Shown here: one piece after another, positions 54,511 through 64,000 of the stretch
Layout: every line of letters starts with the position of its first letter
Position numbering within the stretch: position 1 is the stretch's first letter
Assembly (NCBI GenBank): GCA_026119855.1
Contig: JAOWBW010000425.1
Coordinates: 1,499,371-1,563,370 of the forward strand
Length of the DNA stretch: 64,000 nt
Direction: 5' to 3'
Origin: Campanula takesimana
Taxonomy: Eukaryota > Streptophyta > Magnoliopsida > Asterales > Campanulaceae
Program-made: the position numbers and the translations under genes
Notes under the pieces: model-generated
What the model was told of the DNA's origin: nothing
The model's input: the letters and a program-made list of their open reading frames with translations, nothing else
Databases searched by the model: none

Positions 54511-57500
54511 TGATGAGACGAATTTTATACTATTAATTCCTATATTTCTATGAGCTTAAATAATGATTTTGATGTATTTTAGATTAGTTTTGATGTATTT
54601 TGGGACAAATATGTATTTTGGGGCTTTATTGTAATCCGGGGGCATTTTAGTTTTTTTTACATTTTATCCGGATGTAATATTTTTTTTAACTTGAAAGTGA
54701 AGTCCCAAGGATCAAGAAAAGTCAAAGTCAAAGTTAATAAAGTCAACCATACGGACGGAACAGTGAGTCAACCTTGAAAACTGAAGAAAAGCTGAGATTT
54801 TGAAGTTTACACAGAGCATGACTCGTGCTCTGTAGCACAACTCGTGCAAGACTAATCTGCACGAGTGAAGGACTAGTGCTCACGAGTGGAATGTGCTAGC
54901 ACGACTAGTGCTCTGGAGCACGACTCGTGCCCAGACGCATCCCAGACGCAGAAAGGGCAGATAGATTTGAACCGATTTTGAGCAATTTTTGTTATATTTT
55001 TTTTATTTTTCTTTCCTTATTCAATTAGGACTTTTCCTAGGGTATAAAAACTAGTTTTCATTCATTTTTTTAGGGAGACAACTTCATACAATATTTTAGA
55101 TCTAGGTTTTTATTCTTCATTCATGAGATTTTAAAGTTTTGGATGAGGCTGAATCGCACACCTACAAATTAAACCTGTATTAGGTTCTAAAAATATGTAG
55201 CTAGGATAAATCCAGGATCGATCCACGAAGAACAGTTATTTGTTTACGTAATTGTCACTTGACAAGATTGGGGGGAAATTTTAATTATTAAATCCTAAAA
55301 CAAGAATTGAAACTAATTATGAGCAAAAACAATAATTAAAAAGCACTTCAGATTTGATTCTGTCTCCACCTAATTATTCAATTATCATTGATATCTCTTT
55401 TTACTTTTTACCCTATTCACTTTATCACTAGATCTATTTCAATCTCGGTTTCTTCTTTCAGAGTAGTTACTATCAGTGGCACACTCACTAGAAACCCTAA
55501 TCAATAATTAAATCTAGCTGGCACAGTATAAATCCAATAATTAATTGATGAACGATTTAAGAAACTAAGATCAAGACCCGCTTTCTACAATTATTTCATA
55601 TAGATAATTGTCTAATTTTACCTATTTCACAATTTACCATGGCACATGCATAAATAGTAAGATGTCTACTTATGAATTTCTACACTGGCACAGTCATAGA
55701 AAATTCTAGCAAAGATAAATTAATCAGAGCAATTAGGTGATCAAGTCTAAAAACCCTAGCAACAAATCTAAAATAATCACAAGTAAAATTATGAATAAGA
55801 ATAAAAGATTAAAAAGAAAAATACCTCAAATTGATAAAAAAAAAAAGGGGGTTCAAGATTCAAACCCAAAGCTTGGATTTGTTCCTCATCCAAAACTTTG
55901 AAATCTCCATGAATAAAGAATAAAAACCTAGATCTAAAATATTGTATGAAGTTGTCTCCCTAAAACAATGAATGAAAACTAGTTTTTATACCATAAGAAA
56001 AGTCCTAATTGAATAAGGAAAGAAAAATAAAAAGAAAATAACATAAACTGCTCAAAATTGGTCCAAATCTGCCCTTTCTGCTTCTGGGATGCGTTTGGGC
56101 ACGAGTCGTGTTCCAGAGCACTAGTCGTGCTAGCACATTCTGTTAGTGTTGGTGCCCTAGGCACGTTTATAAGACGTTGTTTATGTTATCATTTTATTCA
56201 TATTAATAAAGAGATGTCTTGATTATTATTGTTGTTTATGTTTATTTATAATAATCTCCGTCCCTAGAGCTTATGAAGCACTAGCATAATGGCTAAATCA
56301 TCATGGATAATCATGTTAGATTTATGGGTACTTTTTGGAGAACAAGGGACTGGACATGACCCGCTGTATGAGATTTATATCATGGTCTATGTCGTATGTA
56401 AATCTCATAATAGTTATGTCATTTGAATCCTTAGACATGAAGTTATTATAGTCTTCCACTTGATGAATATTATGTTGACATATTCAAACACTACCTTTAA
56501 CCAGGTAGTTATAAAGTGTATGATTGACATTATCGGATTCACGTAGGGAAGAATAATAAGCTAAATGCATTTGTCCTTTTCGGAGAGATGTCAAGCTTGG
56601 ACCCCTCGTAGGAATGATGTTGATGAAATGTTTGTCCAAACTCAAATGAATTGATTGGATCAATGTCATTTGGATTATCAACATATTCAGTATCGAGAAA
56701 GTATTGAACAATACAATTTGACTGTTTGACCATGACTTGTGTTCCATGAGATCGTGGACAAAGGGATTGTGATATGTTCTATAAAGGAATGTGAACTTGT
56801 ATATAGTTACACTAGTTGGGTAGGTATGATGGTTTGCTAGAACCTAATCATATCTAATGGTTTTATGATTGAACCCATTGCCAACTTAGTGTAATCCTAT
56901 AGGGTCACACACAATAGAACGAATCTTAAAAGGACTTAATTGGAATTTTGGGTCGAAGGACCTTTGGGGGATTTTGGGAACTTAGAGGAGGACAGAAGAA
57001 AACTGGAAAGGGGGTGGTCCGGGCGGACCTATGTAGGATCCGGCCGGACCTCACTTGTGACCCGGGCGGACCTGTCAGTTTCGGCCTGGGACTTTTCTAT
57101 TCCGTTTTCTTGCGGGTTTAGACACTTGTTACCTATTTGGAATAGGTATAACAAGTATATAAACAACCTTTAGTTGCCCCAATCAGCCCTATGCATTGTG
57201 AGAGCCTCCAAAGAGTTTGAGAGACTATTTTCTTTTTATAAGAGATCCCTAGATTGAAGAACAAGAATACACAAACACAATAATTCCACATAGTTCTTAA
57301 TATTGTGAAAGCGTGTTTAACAATTGGTCTAGCAACAAAGATCAAGTGTTCTTCATATTCGTTTGAGGTGTGGATACCGATAGAGGGTGAAGCTTATCAT
57401 CTTTAAAGTTCGTGTTCCTGATTTTGTCCGTGATCAAGTTTTCCAATCTCCACCAAGATTCAAGGTTGCAAAATCAAAGGCATCAAGGGTTAGTATTCTA

Positions 57501-57989
57501 GTATTCATTATGCAAGTATTTGATATAATCATATGAATGGATCTATGTGCTTTAGGTTTCATAAATTTTAAATGCTTAATTCCACTGCGCATGTTACTTG
57601 GAAACCCAACACATTCCACTCGTAAGCACTAGTCCTTCACTCGTGCAGATTAGTCTTGCACGAGTCGTGCTAAAGAGCACGAGTCGTGCTCTGTGTAAAC
57701 TTCAAAATCTCAGCTTTTCTTCAGTTTTCAAGGTTGATTCACTATTCCGTCCGCATGTTTGACTTGATTGACTTTGACTTTTCTTGATCCTTGGGACTTC
57801 ACTTTCAAGTTCATAACAAATATTACATCCGGATAAAATGTAAAAAAACTAAAAAGCCTCCGGATTACAATAAAGCCCCAAAATACATATATGTCCCAAA
57901 ATACATCAAAACTAATCTAAAATACATCAAAATCATTATTTAAGCTCATAGAAACATAAGAATTAATAGTATAAAATCCGTCTCATCAT
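54511..57989. mobile_element. Element with ~640-bp inverted repeat arms
   Basis: The left arm (54511-55148) starts TGATGAGACG. The right arm (55884-57989) is its complement, ending GTCTCATCA, once solo LTR B (56141-57611) is removed. Each arm holds GCACGA-C-TCGTGC type palindromes (left 54812-54944; right 56098-56135 and 57618-57700), a TATA-like TATAAAAA (55043-55050 in the left arm) and a 3' leader-like section. The arms therefore look like LTRs facing each other. The 735-bp spacer (55149-55883) has no ORF. A foldback or long-TIR DNA element is the alternative. No clear target-site duplication was found. Confidence 0.7.
56141..57611 (+). mobile_element. Solo LTR B (TGTTAGTGTTGG...CCCAACA)
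   Basis: The element is 1471 bp with target-site duplication CATTC (56136-56140 and 57612-57616), lying in the right arm of the inverted repeat. It is homologous to solo LTRs A and C. The cluster upstream of TATATAAAC (57156-57164) is GGTCCG-GG-CGGACC, TCCGGCCGGA and CCCGGGCGGACC at 57018-57077, unlike the motifs of its two relatives. Confidence 0.9.
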
Positions 57990-58415
57990 TCGGCCTTTAG
58001 TGTTTCATCGTGCATAAGCAGTGCAAGAAAAACACGTTGATGGCAGCCACCTTAAATATCTAGTGTCGTTCACTACAAAAATGAATATTTAAGAAAATAA
58101 AAAGAGCAACATGTCGGCATTGGGAGAAGAACAACATTACAGCGTTGCAAGTAGAGCAACATGTCGAAAAAGGAAAGAAATTGGCGTTACCAAAGTGCAA
58201 CTTCTCAGAAGACAATGCATATCCTGATCCAACATGCAGCAACCAGCAACAGCAAGATGTGCGGCCACAGGTTCTCACACCTGCCTCAACAACTGCTGGC
58301 ACAACAACTACTTGTATCGTTTAAGAAAATAACATTTTTATTTTTAATATTTATTTTTCTAATTTTAATTACTTTTAAGTTGGAAATCTACTTCGTAAAT
58401 GTTTCAAATTGAGGG
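57990..58415 (+). other. Interior remnant before right LTR of degenerate element
   Basis: Open frames here (for example 58161-58412) have no recognised motif. No gene can be supported. Confidence 0.4.
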
Positions 58416-58668
58416 TGTTAGGAAATTGAGAGATATACTCAATCTCCAAATAAAATAAAGAATATTTAGTTGCCTAGTCAACTTAAAATAGTTACCTTAG
58501 TTAGAAGTATTTTCAATTAAAAACCATATTTACTATTAGAATAAGGATTTGTTAGAATCCTTATGGAATTAAAACTCATATGTTTTGGGTATTATATGAG
58601 TCTCTAGCTTTGTAAACTTTGAGACGAAGTAATACATAATATATTTTTTTGTTCTCCATATTTATTCA

Positions 58669-59150
58669 ATTTTTGTCCTTCGTTGAGAGCATTGTTTTCT
58701 CTCCACCATTGAAAGTCGTTGTTTTCTTTCCACTGTTGAGAGTCAATGTTCATTTCTTTGTATGTTTGTTGTTTTTATCATTTTACAATTGTTACGAATA
58801 TCATATTCATTCACAATGAAGTGGATGTTACTGTTCTTGCTACAAAAACACGTTTCGTGGATTTTGAGATGTTTGGTGAGTGTTTTCTCGTTAACCCAAA
58901 ATTTCTTAGTATATTAAGTTCTTTGCGCAAAATTTTATCCGAGGGGGTTTTCTTAAATGCAATGAAGGCAGTGTCCAAGTTTTACTTGGAGTGCAATTCG
59001 ATCATCTCAATATTTATATCATAAGGTCTGTTGTAGCTTAAGGAATGGGACTTCTAATGATATTTGATTGAGCTTCCGGCATTTGTGGAGTGACATCTCT
59101 TTTCCTTACTATGAATGAATGTGATTTTGTTGTTTGCTCAAAAAAAAAAG
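58669..59150 (+). mobile_element. Possible LINE-like 3' end with poly-A
   Basis: The stretch ends TTGTTTGCTCAAAAAAAAAA (about 59130-59149), typical of plant L1-type tails. A 92-codon frame (58746-59024) lies upstream, without a motif I can name. No reverse transcriptase motif is visible and no target-site duplication was established. Confidence 0.3.
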
Positions 59151-59474
59151 TTAATTGATATTGAAACCAATTTTAACACAAAATCTTGTGAAACTCCAAA
59201 AAAGAAAATACATAATAGAAAAAAAATTGGCTTTATAACCTTGACATTATCATACATTCACTTAAAACGACCAGTTGTATGAACTATGTGGAGTAACAAA
59301 ACAAAGGAATAAGTTAAAAGTTTTAAATTTACAGTTAAAAGTATTGGTCGGTAAGTTTAAAATGTTAAATTTGAAAGAAAAAAAAAGTGAGGTGGGCCAA
59401 TATGAGAGTTTTATTAGATCTATATAGTTAAGGCTTAAGGATTTTTAAAACCTAGTCTAAAGGAAGTTAAAGTA
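59151..59474. other. AT-rich stretch without gene
   Basis: No coding sequence, repeat or terminal inverted repeat was recognised. Confidence 0.5.
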
Positions 59475-59716
59475 TACTCCCAAATCAATGGGCACAATTT
59501 TTCTTTTTGGACGTCCTATTTAAATGGGAACATTACTAAAAATAGTAAAGAATTTTTATTATTTCTCCCACTCATTCTCTTTCCTACTTTACTTTTATAC
59601 TCACAACACTTACAGTTTCTCTATTCTACTCACTTTTCATACTCACAACACTAACACTTTCTTTAATTTCCGTGCTAGAATATTTTTGTGCCCATTGGTT
59701 TGGGATGGAGGGAGTA
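59475..59716. mobile_element. MITE, TACTCCC ends
   Basis: The left end TACTCCCAAATCAATGGGCAC and the right end GTGCCCATTGGTTTGGGATGG-AGGGAGTA are inverted partners. Length is about 242 bp. TA flanks are present. Confidence 0.78.
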
Positions 59717-59721
59717 TATTT

Positions 59722-59752
59722 TTTCCTGAAATGATCTTTTCATTTCAGGAAA
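59722..59752. repeat. Perfect 13-bp hairpin TTTCCTGAAATGA
   Basis: The arms TTTCCTGAAATGA and TCATTTCAGGAAA surround TCTTT. A partial direct copy (TTTTTCCTGAAATGATCTTT) lies at about 59789-59810. Confidence 0.9.
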
Positions 59753-60059
59753 CAAGTATTCATCTTTAAATAAATGTCAACTTTTTCCTGAAATGATCTT
59801 TTCATTTACCAATTTTTAAGTTTTTCTAATTTTTGCAATTTAAGCTTAAATATGCATAAACACAATGACTAGTGAAACATATTCATATCCTTAGAAAAAT
59901 TGAATAGTCAAACGTAAATATCATTTTAAGACGGGGAAATTATAATTTATCAATATTCTTAAAAATATTTTTCAATTATTCGTTCATTATTTGTACAATA
60001 ATAAAGTTGCATTCAATTAATTTTTTTTTAAAGAAATGCAAGTCTTTATTTTTGAATAG

Positions 60060-60101
60060 ATTTTGGGGAATCTAGTTTTTCCTTAAATTATAAAAAGTCT
60101 T
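60060..60101. repeat. Inverted copy of the end of the duplicated block
   Basis: TTTGGGGAATCTAGTTTTTCC through AAGTCTTA is the reverse complement of 53239-53280 and of about 60685-60738. The duplicated block at 60101-60740 is therefore flanked by an inverted repeat of its own end. Confidence 0.8.
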
Positions 60102-60740
60102 ATTAATCGGGTTTTGCATATTGAAACTAGCAAAAGCATAAACGGCCCCCCGTCCTCTTTGCGGGTCATCCATATTCTTAGGTGAGGTTATGGTTTATTT
60201 AAGGCCTACCACTTGTAATAGTGATTCCTAAATTTCACATGTAACATGATAGCAACCTCCTTTGAAAATGTACACGTTTGTTTTATTTTAGTTTTCGTTA
60301 TTTCAATTATGACAAAAAGTTGTGTGAGACGGTCTCACATGTGAGACGGGTTTCGTTGAGAGAGTAAATGGTTTGCCCCCTACGGGCGGAGCGGGGTAAG
60401 CGTATTTCCTATCTCATCGAGATCCGTCTCATGTGTGAAACCGTCTCACACAATACTTTATCTTCAATTAATTGATATTCTTAGATGAGGTTATGATTTA
60501 TTTATTTTTGTGTCATGTAATAAATTTATGTTAGAGATTGAGAGATATAATCAATCTCCAAATCAAATAACGAATATGGGTAGTTTTTGGAGGAAACTAG
60601 TTTATCACTAAATTTTCAGAAAGTCCGCTTTTTTTCTACTTCCAAACATTTGGCAAACATTTAGTAAAAGTTTGAAAAAATAAGACTTTTTATAATTTAA
60701 GGAGAAACTTAGAATATTTAAGGAGAAACTAGATTCACCA
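60101..60740. repeat. Duplicated block, copy 2
   Basis: It is the same block as 52637-53280, with the MITE copy at 60316-60460 and the start of the LTR (TGTTAGAGATTG) near 60526. It ends abruptly at AGATTCACC, where chromovirus LTR sequence begins. Confidence 0.88.
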
Positions 60741-61020
60741 AAAATATTTGAATTCCGTCATCTTTGAGAAATTCCAAGTAAGTTGCTTTTCCCCCATTTT
60801 TATGTTAAAGTATTCATATCATGTTCATATAATGCTTAAGGTGTTAAATTGGATGTTTGGTTGAGTTTGGAATTTATTTGAGAGTTATTTGTGTTTTGGT
60901 TAAAAATGGTGTTTTGGGAAGGTGGAGATTTAATCTTGGTTTAAATTGTTGGATGTTTGGTTGAGTTTGGAATTTATTTGGAATTTATTTGAGAGTTATT
61001 TGTGTTTTGGAGATTTAATG

Positions 61021-62836
61021 CCCGAGTGAACAGAATTATCCTACTCACGACATGGAGTTAGCGGCTATTGTATTTGCGTTGCATAAGTGGAAGCATTACC
61101 TTTATGGAGCGAAGTTTGAGATTTTTACCGATCACAAGAGTTTGAAATACCTCTTCTCTCAAAAGGAATTGAACAACCGACAGCGTCGATGGATGGAACT
61201 TTTAAAAGACTATGATTGTACGATTTCTTATCATCCGGGGAAGGCGAATGTGGTAGCCGATGCGATTAGTAGAAAGTCTTATGTGGCCTCGATGATGGTT
61301 CGAGAGTGGAAAATGCTTGAGGATGTTCGAGATTGATGTCCTCGTGAATCGATATATGAGGCTATTTTTGCGAATATTAGGGTATCTCCGACCCTAATTC
61401 AGAGGATAAAAGAAGCTCAAAAAGAAGTTCCCGAGTTAGTGAAAGTAATGGGTAAAATGAAGGAAAAGAACTTCGAGGATTTTTCTATGAGTTCGAATGG
61501 GGTGTTGACTTTCCGTGGTCGTTTGTGCGTTCCCGATGTTGGTGGAATAAAGAGGCAATTTTTAGATGAGGGTCACAAATCGAGATATACTATTCATCCG
61601 GGTAGTACGAAGATGTATCAAAATTTGAAACAACACTTTTGGTGGAACAACATGAAGAGGGAAATAGCCGAGTATATTTCGAGATGTTTAACTTGTCAGC
61701 AGGTCAAAGCCGAGCATCAGAGACCCACAGGACTACTTCAGCCGTTAGAAATTCCGGAGTGGAAATGGGAGCATGTGACTATGGATTTCGTTACGGGACT
61801 ACCTCGTACCCGTAGGAAGTATGACAGTGTGTGGGTAATCGTGGATAGACTGACCACGAGTGCACATTTCTTGCCTATTGACATTAGGTACTCGATGGAA
61901 AAGCTTGCGACCCTTTACATTGATGAGATTGTGTGATTGCATGGGGTTCCGGTTAGCATTGTGTCAGATCGAGACCCGAGGTTTACTTCTAGATTCTGGA
62001 AGGCGTTTCAAGAAGCTTTGGGTACAGATTTGCGATTCAGCACAGCTTTTCACCCTCAGAACGACGGTCAATCCGAAAGGACCATTCAGATTTTGGAGGA
62101 TATGTTGCGAGCTTGTTCGATAGACTTTTCCGATTCTTGGGATAGACATTTACCATTAGTGGAATTCTCTTACAACAACAGTTATCAGGCTAGTATCGAG
62201 ATTGCACCTTATGAGGCCTTATATGGGAGAAAATGTAGATCGCCTATCTGTTGGGATGAGGTCGGTGAAGCGAAGATCGTGGGTATTGATTTGCTTCAGG
62301 ATTCAGTTGAGAAAGTTAGAGTTATCCGGGATCGATTGAAAACAGCCCAGAGTCGACAGAAGAGCTATGCAGATAACCGAAGGCGAGATCTTAGTTTTCA
62401 GACCGCTGATTTTGTGTTCTTGAAAGTATCTCCGAAGGTGGGTATTCGAAGGTTCGGGAAGAAAGGTAAATTGGCTCCGATGTTTATAGGTCCGTTTGAG
62501 ATTCTGGGAAAGGTGGGACTTCTTGCGTATCGACTTGCGTTACCACCATCTTTGGACCAGTTACATAATGTTTTCCACGTTTCTATGCTTCGGAAGTATG
62601 TTCATGATCCGTCTCACGTTTTACCGAGGGTACCGGAGGATATAGAGCCCGACATGACTTACGAGGAATGACCGGTTCGGATTCTTGATTTCAAAGCCCA
62701 AGAGTTAAGGAACAAAAGCATTCCTTTGGTTAGAGTTCTCTGGAGGAATCACAATGTTGAGGAATCGACGTGGGAGCTTCGAGTTCAGATAGAGAAGAAA
62801 TATCCGTGGCTTTTCAATTCGGGTAAGTCTCGTTAA
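61021..62836 (+). pseudogene. Chromovirus RNase H, integrase and chromodomain, three in-frame stops
   Basis: A single frame is broken by TGA at 61334-61336, 61934-61936 and 62669-62671. RNase H is represented by TDHKSLKYLFSQKE and NVVADAISRK. The integrase zinc finger is HX3-4H...CLTCQQVK, and the core has MDFVTGLPRT, VSDRDPRFTS and the region of the last catalytic E. The GPY/F module is MFIGPFEILGKVG and the chromodomain is LVRVLWRNHNVEESTWE. The integrase core missing from the element at 33700-42646 is present here. The frame ends near 62836. Confidence 0.9.
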
Positions 62837-62870
62837 AATTCGGGTCGAATTTTCTTTAAGGGGGAGTGAA

Positions 62871-64000
62871 TGTCACGACCCGAAAACCCGTCTCTATTTT
62901 ATTGATAAATAATTATTTATTTATTTATTTATTTGATTTAAATATTTATGTGCGCATTTTATAGCTCATAATATTAATTTGTGTCTAGAATTATTTGGTT
63001 GATATTGTGTTAAGTGGGTAGTAGGGAATTTGGTTTGGGTTATTTGTTAGTAGAGTGAGGGGGCCTAAGTGTAAGTTTTTAAATAATCTTTCTCCTACTC
63101 CCTCCCTACTCCCCTCTTCTCCCTCACCCTCTCCCTCATTCCCAGCACACTCAATCAATCTCTCTCCTTAGTTGTGAAAAAGGTAAGAAATCTTTCTCTC
63201 ATTCTTCCTCCATTTTGATCATCTTCCTCCCTCTATTTCTTGGTGCTCATTTTATGAAATGTGTTTAGATCGTCGATAGGATCGCGTAGAACCAAAAATA
63301 TTTGAATTCCGTCATCTTTGAGAAATTCCAAGTAAGTTGCTTTTCCCCCATTTTTATGCTAAAGTGTTCATGTCATGTTCATATAATGCTTAAGGTGTTA
63401 AATTGGATGTTTGGTTGAGTTTGGAATTTATTTGAGAGTTATTTGTGTTTTGGTTAAAAATGGTGTTTTGGGAAGGTGGAGATTTAATCTTGGTTTAAAT
63501 TGTTGGATGATGTTGTTTATATCCCCTATAAGCTTAGTTGTTGTTTTGGTTCATTATGGAACTTGTTAAAAGGGTTGATTTTGAGAATTTGTGAAATGGT
63601 ATGGAAAAATGGAAGAACCCAGCTGAAATCCTTCCCAGCCCGGCGACCAGGCGCCCGCCCGCGCTGAGCCAGGCGTCTGCCCGCCCTGCCTTTTTCTGCG
63701 GCCAAACCTTCAGGGAAAATAAGCGCCCGCCTGCCCCTGCCCGCGCGCCCGCCCGCCCGCCTGTCCTGGAATTTTGCCTTTGGCTTGTTTAAAACTATGT
63801 GGCCTTCCTAGTTTAAGTTTATCTACTCAAATTAACATAAGTTAACATCGTGGGACACTTTATTAATTGGAATTGGTTCTTTTGTGAATAAAAATGTTAC
63901 GGAATTTGATTAAGTATCGTTTTGGGAATGTGGTCCATCTTTGATACGTTGTTTGGATTGGTTTACTTGGTGGTGATTTATTTGGAATGGTTCCCTACTT
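62871..64000 (+). mobile_element. 3' LTR of truncated chromovirus (partial)
   Basis: It starts TGTCACGACCCG directly after AAGGGGGAGTGAA (polypurine tract). It carries a very GC-rich cluster of GCCCGCC and GGCGCCCGCC-like motifs at 63637-63768, in otherwise AT-rich sequence. The LTR end lies beyond the window. Confidence 0.88.

Larger units (their letters stand above)
53086..58668 (+). mobile_element. Degenerate LTR element with related ends (copia-like, non-autonomous)
   Basis: LTR-like ends at 53086-53502 and 58416-58668 both begin TGTTAG and share AATATTTAGTTGC, AGTTACCTTAGTTA and TTTGAGACGAAGTAATACAT. TGGTATCAAAGC at 53503-53514 directly follows the left copy and resembles the initiator tRNA-Met primer site. 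AATTGAGGG precedes the right copy. The left LTR carries an extra ~155-bp insert (53134-53288). The interior encodes no recognisable gag or pol; a 63-codon frame at 53591-53782 is basic and unassigned. The interior also hosts the long inverted repeat at 54511-57989. Confidence 0.6.
60741..64000 (+). mobile_element. Truncated Tekay-like chromovirus, runs off the window
   Basis: A remnant of LTR (60741-61020) matches 63293-63520 in the 3' LTR, with a small internal duplication. It is joined directly to RNase H coding sequence at 61021, so the rest of the 5' LTR, gag, protease and RT are deleted. RNase H, integrase and chromodomain follow. The 3' LTR starts at 62871. Confidence 0.85.

Noticed and set aside
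58746..59024. 92-aa ORF as a host gene
   Set aside because: There is no recognisable motif and no splice or promoter evidence, and it lies between an LTR and a poly-A tail; kept only as a possible LINE-like fragment.

Overview
The window is plant nuclear DNA, most likely from a flowering plant. The evidence is Ty1/copia SIRE-type, Ty3/gypsy chromovirus (Tekay/Del-like) and Tat/Ogre-like LTR retrotransposons, CACTA and hAT ends, and MITEs with CTCCCTCCGTCCC-type ends. I see no convincing host protein gene, rRNA or tRNA gene. The species cannot be told. The window is a heterochromatin-like stack of nested transposable elements, with one 100-N assembly gap at 30468-30567.

Layout. 1-10310: a minus-strand Tat/Ogre-like element with its 5' LTR at 9205-10310, a primer-binding-site-like stretch, two long tandem arrays, a gag-type ORF and further repeat-rich DNA; no pol is visible. 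10311-12702: an LTR-like block, a MITE and a copia RT relic between 200-bp direct repeats. 12703-25606: a nearly complete minus-strand SIRE-type element with 1.6-kb LTRs and a GTACA target-site duplication. It has gag and pol with few lesions, and an extra gene downstream of pol that appears to be spliced. 25612-29354: an old minus-strand copia element split by a solo LTR at 27472-28849. 29355-30467: a CACTA end and an hAT-like end. 30568-43388: the 3' part of a plus-strand Tat/Ogre-like element, whose LTR is split by a complete 8.9-kb Tekay-like chromovirus (33700-42646, target-site duplication GATTT) that has lost its integrase core. 43389-49060: a deleted or chimeric SIRE-type element, again split by a solo LTR (45674-47129). 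49061-52636: AT-rich DNA with MITEs and long hairpins. 52637-60740: a duplicated 640-bp block on either side of a degenerate LTR element (53086-58668). That element holds a 640-bp inverted repeat, itself split by a third solo LTR (56141-57611). 60741-64000: a truncated chromovirus with three in-frame TGA codons and the start of its 3' LTR.

The main unexplained signal is a design shared by unrelated LTRs. Just upstream of a TATA-like box, most LTR families here carry a cluster of short, GC-rich motifs that is particular to the family and usually palindromic. The three homologous solo LTRs carry three different palindromes at the same place. Most of the tandem arrays of the Tat/Ogre-like elements are likewise built on short perfect dyads. 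A second signal is the spliced accessory gene of the SIRE-type element, which has a relic copy in the second SIRE-type element.

All boundaries come from reading the sequence by eye. Target-site duplications and LTR ends were read directly. Family names rest on protein motifs and primer-binding sites.
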